A stretch of DNA of 64,000 nucleotides, from positions 20,540,001 to 20,604,000 of the forward strand of contig NC_092312.1 of the NCBI RefSeq assembly GCF_036785885.1. The letters run 5' to 3'. The stretch comes from Coffea arabica (lineage: Eukaryota; Streptophyta; Magnoliopsida; Gentianales; Rubiaceae). The notes under the pieces were generated by a model. It made no database searches, was not told the DNA's origin, and worked only from the letters and a program-made list of their open reading frames with translations. The position numbers were made by a program, and so were the translations under genes. Shown here one piece after another: positions 62,539-64,000 of the stretch (its first letter is position 1; each line of letters begins with the position of its first letter).

Positions 62539-63950
62539 AGAGAGAAATAAGTCGGATAGTACTCTGGTAAAGAACATCCAGAGGAACACAGTTATTGGTT
62601 CTCTTGTATATAATATATTAGGGATTCTAGTTGCTGTATGATTCGAAATTCAAGTTTAAGATACATTATTGTGAAGAAGGGGTTAGGGGAAATGTAAATA
62701 TTAGTGAAATAAAGGACAGGAGGCTAGGGATGAGTGGAAAGCTGAAGATTGCTGGTGGAATTCGACCTTCGCTTGGAAATGCTGGCAAAGACGGTACATA
62801 TCATGTCAATCTTTGTTCCTTCATCTGCTTAGCGTTAGGGATTGTATTTCTCTTCTGTGCTGTGAAAGTAGCGTGTGGCTGTCTACCAGTCTATTCAAGC
62901 TAAACACAGTATAAGTAATGTTTGAAGGAAAGTTTGTGTCGATGTATCAAATTCTGTTATATTAGTCGGTGGCAGCAAATAATAATGTAATAACACCAAT
63001 CTTCCTTTGACGAGCATGTATCTTCTTGTTCATGTATATATGTTGGTAATCCGTTTCAGTGTTTCATCCGTTTATATCTCTATACAAGGGTGCTTCGTAT
63101 TTGCGGACACGTATATTGCTATATTGGGTCCCGGGAACTATATGTCTGTCCATGAAAGAGTTGATCAAAATGAACTAACCCTAAGGACGGCTAACCCTCT
63201 ATTTCATCACCAGCCGTCTACAGCAGACTCCTCTTTATCTCCAGTCTCTATTAGCTATTGTACAGTTATTCCTTGCCTCCTGCTGCTGCTAGCTATCGTC
63301 CATTTACACTTCTGCCATGAAGCGCTATGGCTGTTGTGTCATGTGTGTGTTATAATTGCATTATGCATAGCACTGCAATAGGTTGGCTAGATATTTCAAG
63401 TGGTAAGGAATAATAATGTGTTGGTTTATGAAATTCTCTTTATATTTAATATTAACCACGAGACCTATTTATTATGGCTTTTCGCATGTCCTTGGAAATT
63501 TAAAGTTTGTGCAAATTCTCCAAATTTGTGGCCCAACTCCGAAATTAAGGCAGTGTTACAACACCTTTGTATCACAGACCGCAGATCAAAGGCACTTCAG
63601 CATATTATCTTTACATTTAGACAAGCAGGGAGTTCTAAAACTCTCAGCACCTTTTACAATGCTTGGCAACAATCTGTGTTGGCAGAAGTGAGACCGTAAA
63701 CTATACACCAAAATAAGGGGAAGGAACTTCCATATACATCCATATTTCCAGACCACAACAGAGGAACCATATGGCAGATAGTTTCCACTGAACGACAAAC
63801 ACCCCAAACCTGTAAACTGGATAATGGGGAAAAAAGAAATAGAGGCTATACTTACACCCAAAGAGAAAGGGTAACCAAGTATTAATCACAAAATACCCAC
63901 GTACAACCATGGCGCTGCAGTTGTGTAATAGAAATCCCACTGCAATCACA
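62539..63950. other. Downstream region of the TCP11-like gene
   Basis: Probably TCP11-like 3' UTR at the left and the 3' UTR of a minus-strand gene at the right. Short frames (62631-62903, 63400-63699) have no recognisable domain and I do not call them genes. Confidence 0.5.
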
Positions 63951-64000
63951 TCAAAGTTGGATAGCAGCCATCTCCCTCACACGCTGGAAGCGCCTTCTTC
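63951..64000 (-). CDS. Possible C-terminus of a minus-strand gene entering from the right
   Basis: Read from the right edge, one minus frame gives a basic, gene-like end, RRRFQRVREMAAIQL, and a TGA stop at 63951-63953. Only 15 codons are visible, so no function can be given. Confidence 0.3.
   Translation of the reverse strand, partial: RRRFQRVREMAAIQL

Noticed and set aside
62631..62903. 90-residue open frame after the TCP11-like gene
   Set aside because: No recognisable domain, and it lies where a 3' UTR is expected.
1..64000. CRISPR arrays, bacterial operons or a novel multi-gene system
   Set aside because: All coding regions are intron-bearing plant genes or a retrotransposon. No regularly spaced repeats were seen, and the five host genes are functionally unrelated.

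Overview
The window is plant nuclear DNA, most likely from a eudicot. It is AT-rich, its genes are intron-rich with GT-AG junctions and T-rich acceptors, and it carries several classes of plant transposon. Its proteins belong to plant-typical families. I cannot name the species. All exon maps were read by eye from splice signals and reading-frame continuity, without transcript data.

Layout. (1) 654-19589, plus strand: the last 28 exons of UDP-glucose:glycoprotein glucosyltransferase (UGGT, Arabidopsis EBS1), the ER glycoprotein folding sensor; the N-terminal third lies left of the window. One intron holds a complete antisense Ty1-copia retrotransposon (3887-9065). Other introns hold a tandem duplication, long T/G homopolymers and a Harbinger-like element. 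(2) 19590-22703: gene-free, with a foldback MITE, a Mutator-type MITE with a 9-bp target duplication and a possible SINE. (3) 22704-29568, plus: an AKT2-type Shaker potassium channel in 11 exons, with a Stowaway MITE in one intron. (4) 33784-34876, plus: a two-exon BYPASS1-like protein. (5) 34877-42010: gene-free, with a perfect 21-bp hairpin and an older relative of the Mutator-type MITE. (6) 42011-46088, minus: a nuclear-type serine hydroxymethyltransferase of the SHM6/SHM7 group in four exons. (7) 46089-55743: AT-rich, gene-free and rich in repeats, including a non-autonomous hAT element with very GC-rich ends and an 8-bp target duplication. (8) 55744-62538, plus: a T-complex-protein-11-like protein in 11 exons. 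(9) 62539-64000: downstream sequence, with a possible C-terminus of a minus-strand gene at the right edge.

The five host genes are ordinary housekeeping or transport genes and do not form a pathway. The adjacency of the SHM6/7-type and BYPASS1-like genes appears to match a neighbouring pair on Arabidopsis chromosome 1 (from memory). I found no new multi-gene system. The points most worth a second look are the two substituted PLP-pocket residues in the SHMT, the young copia insertion and its gag/pol frame break, a GC-AG intron in UGGT, an element-supplied splice acceptor that could give UGGT a different C-terminus, the 21-bp perfect hairpin, and the transposons with readable target duplications.
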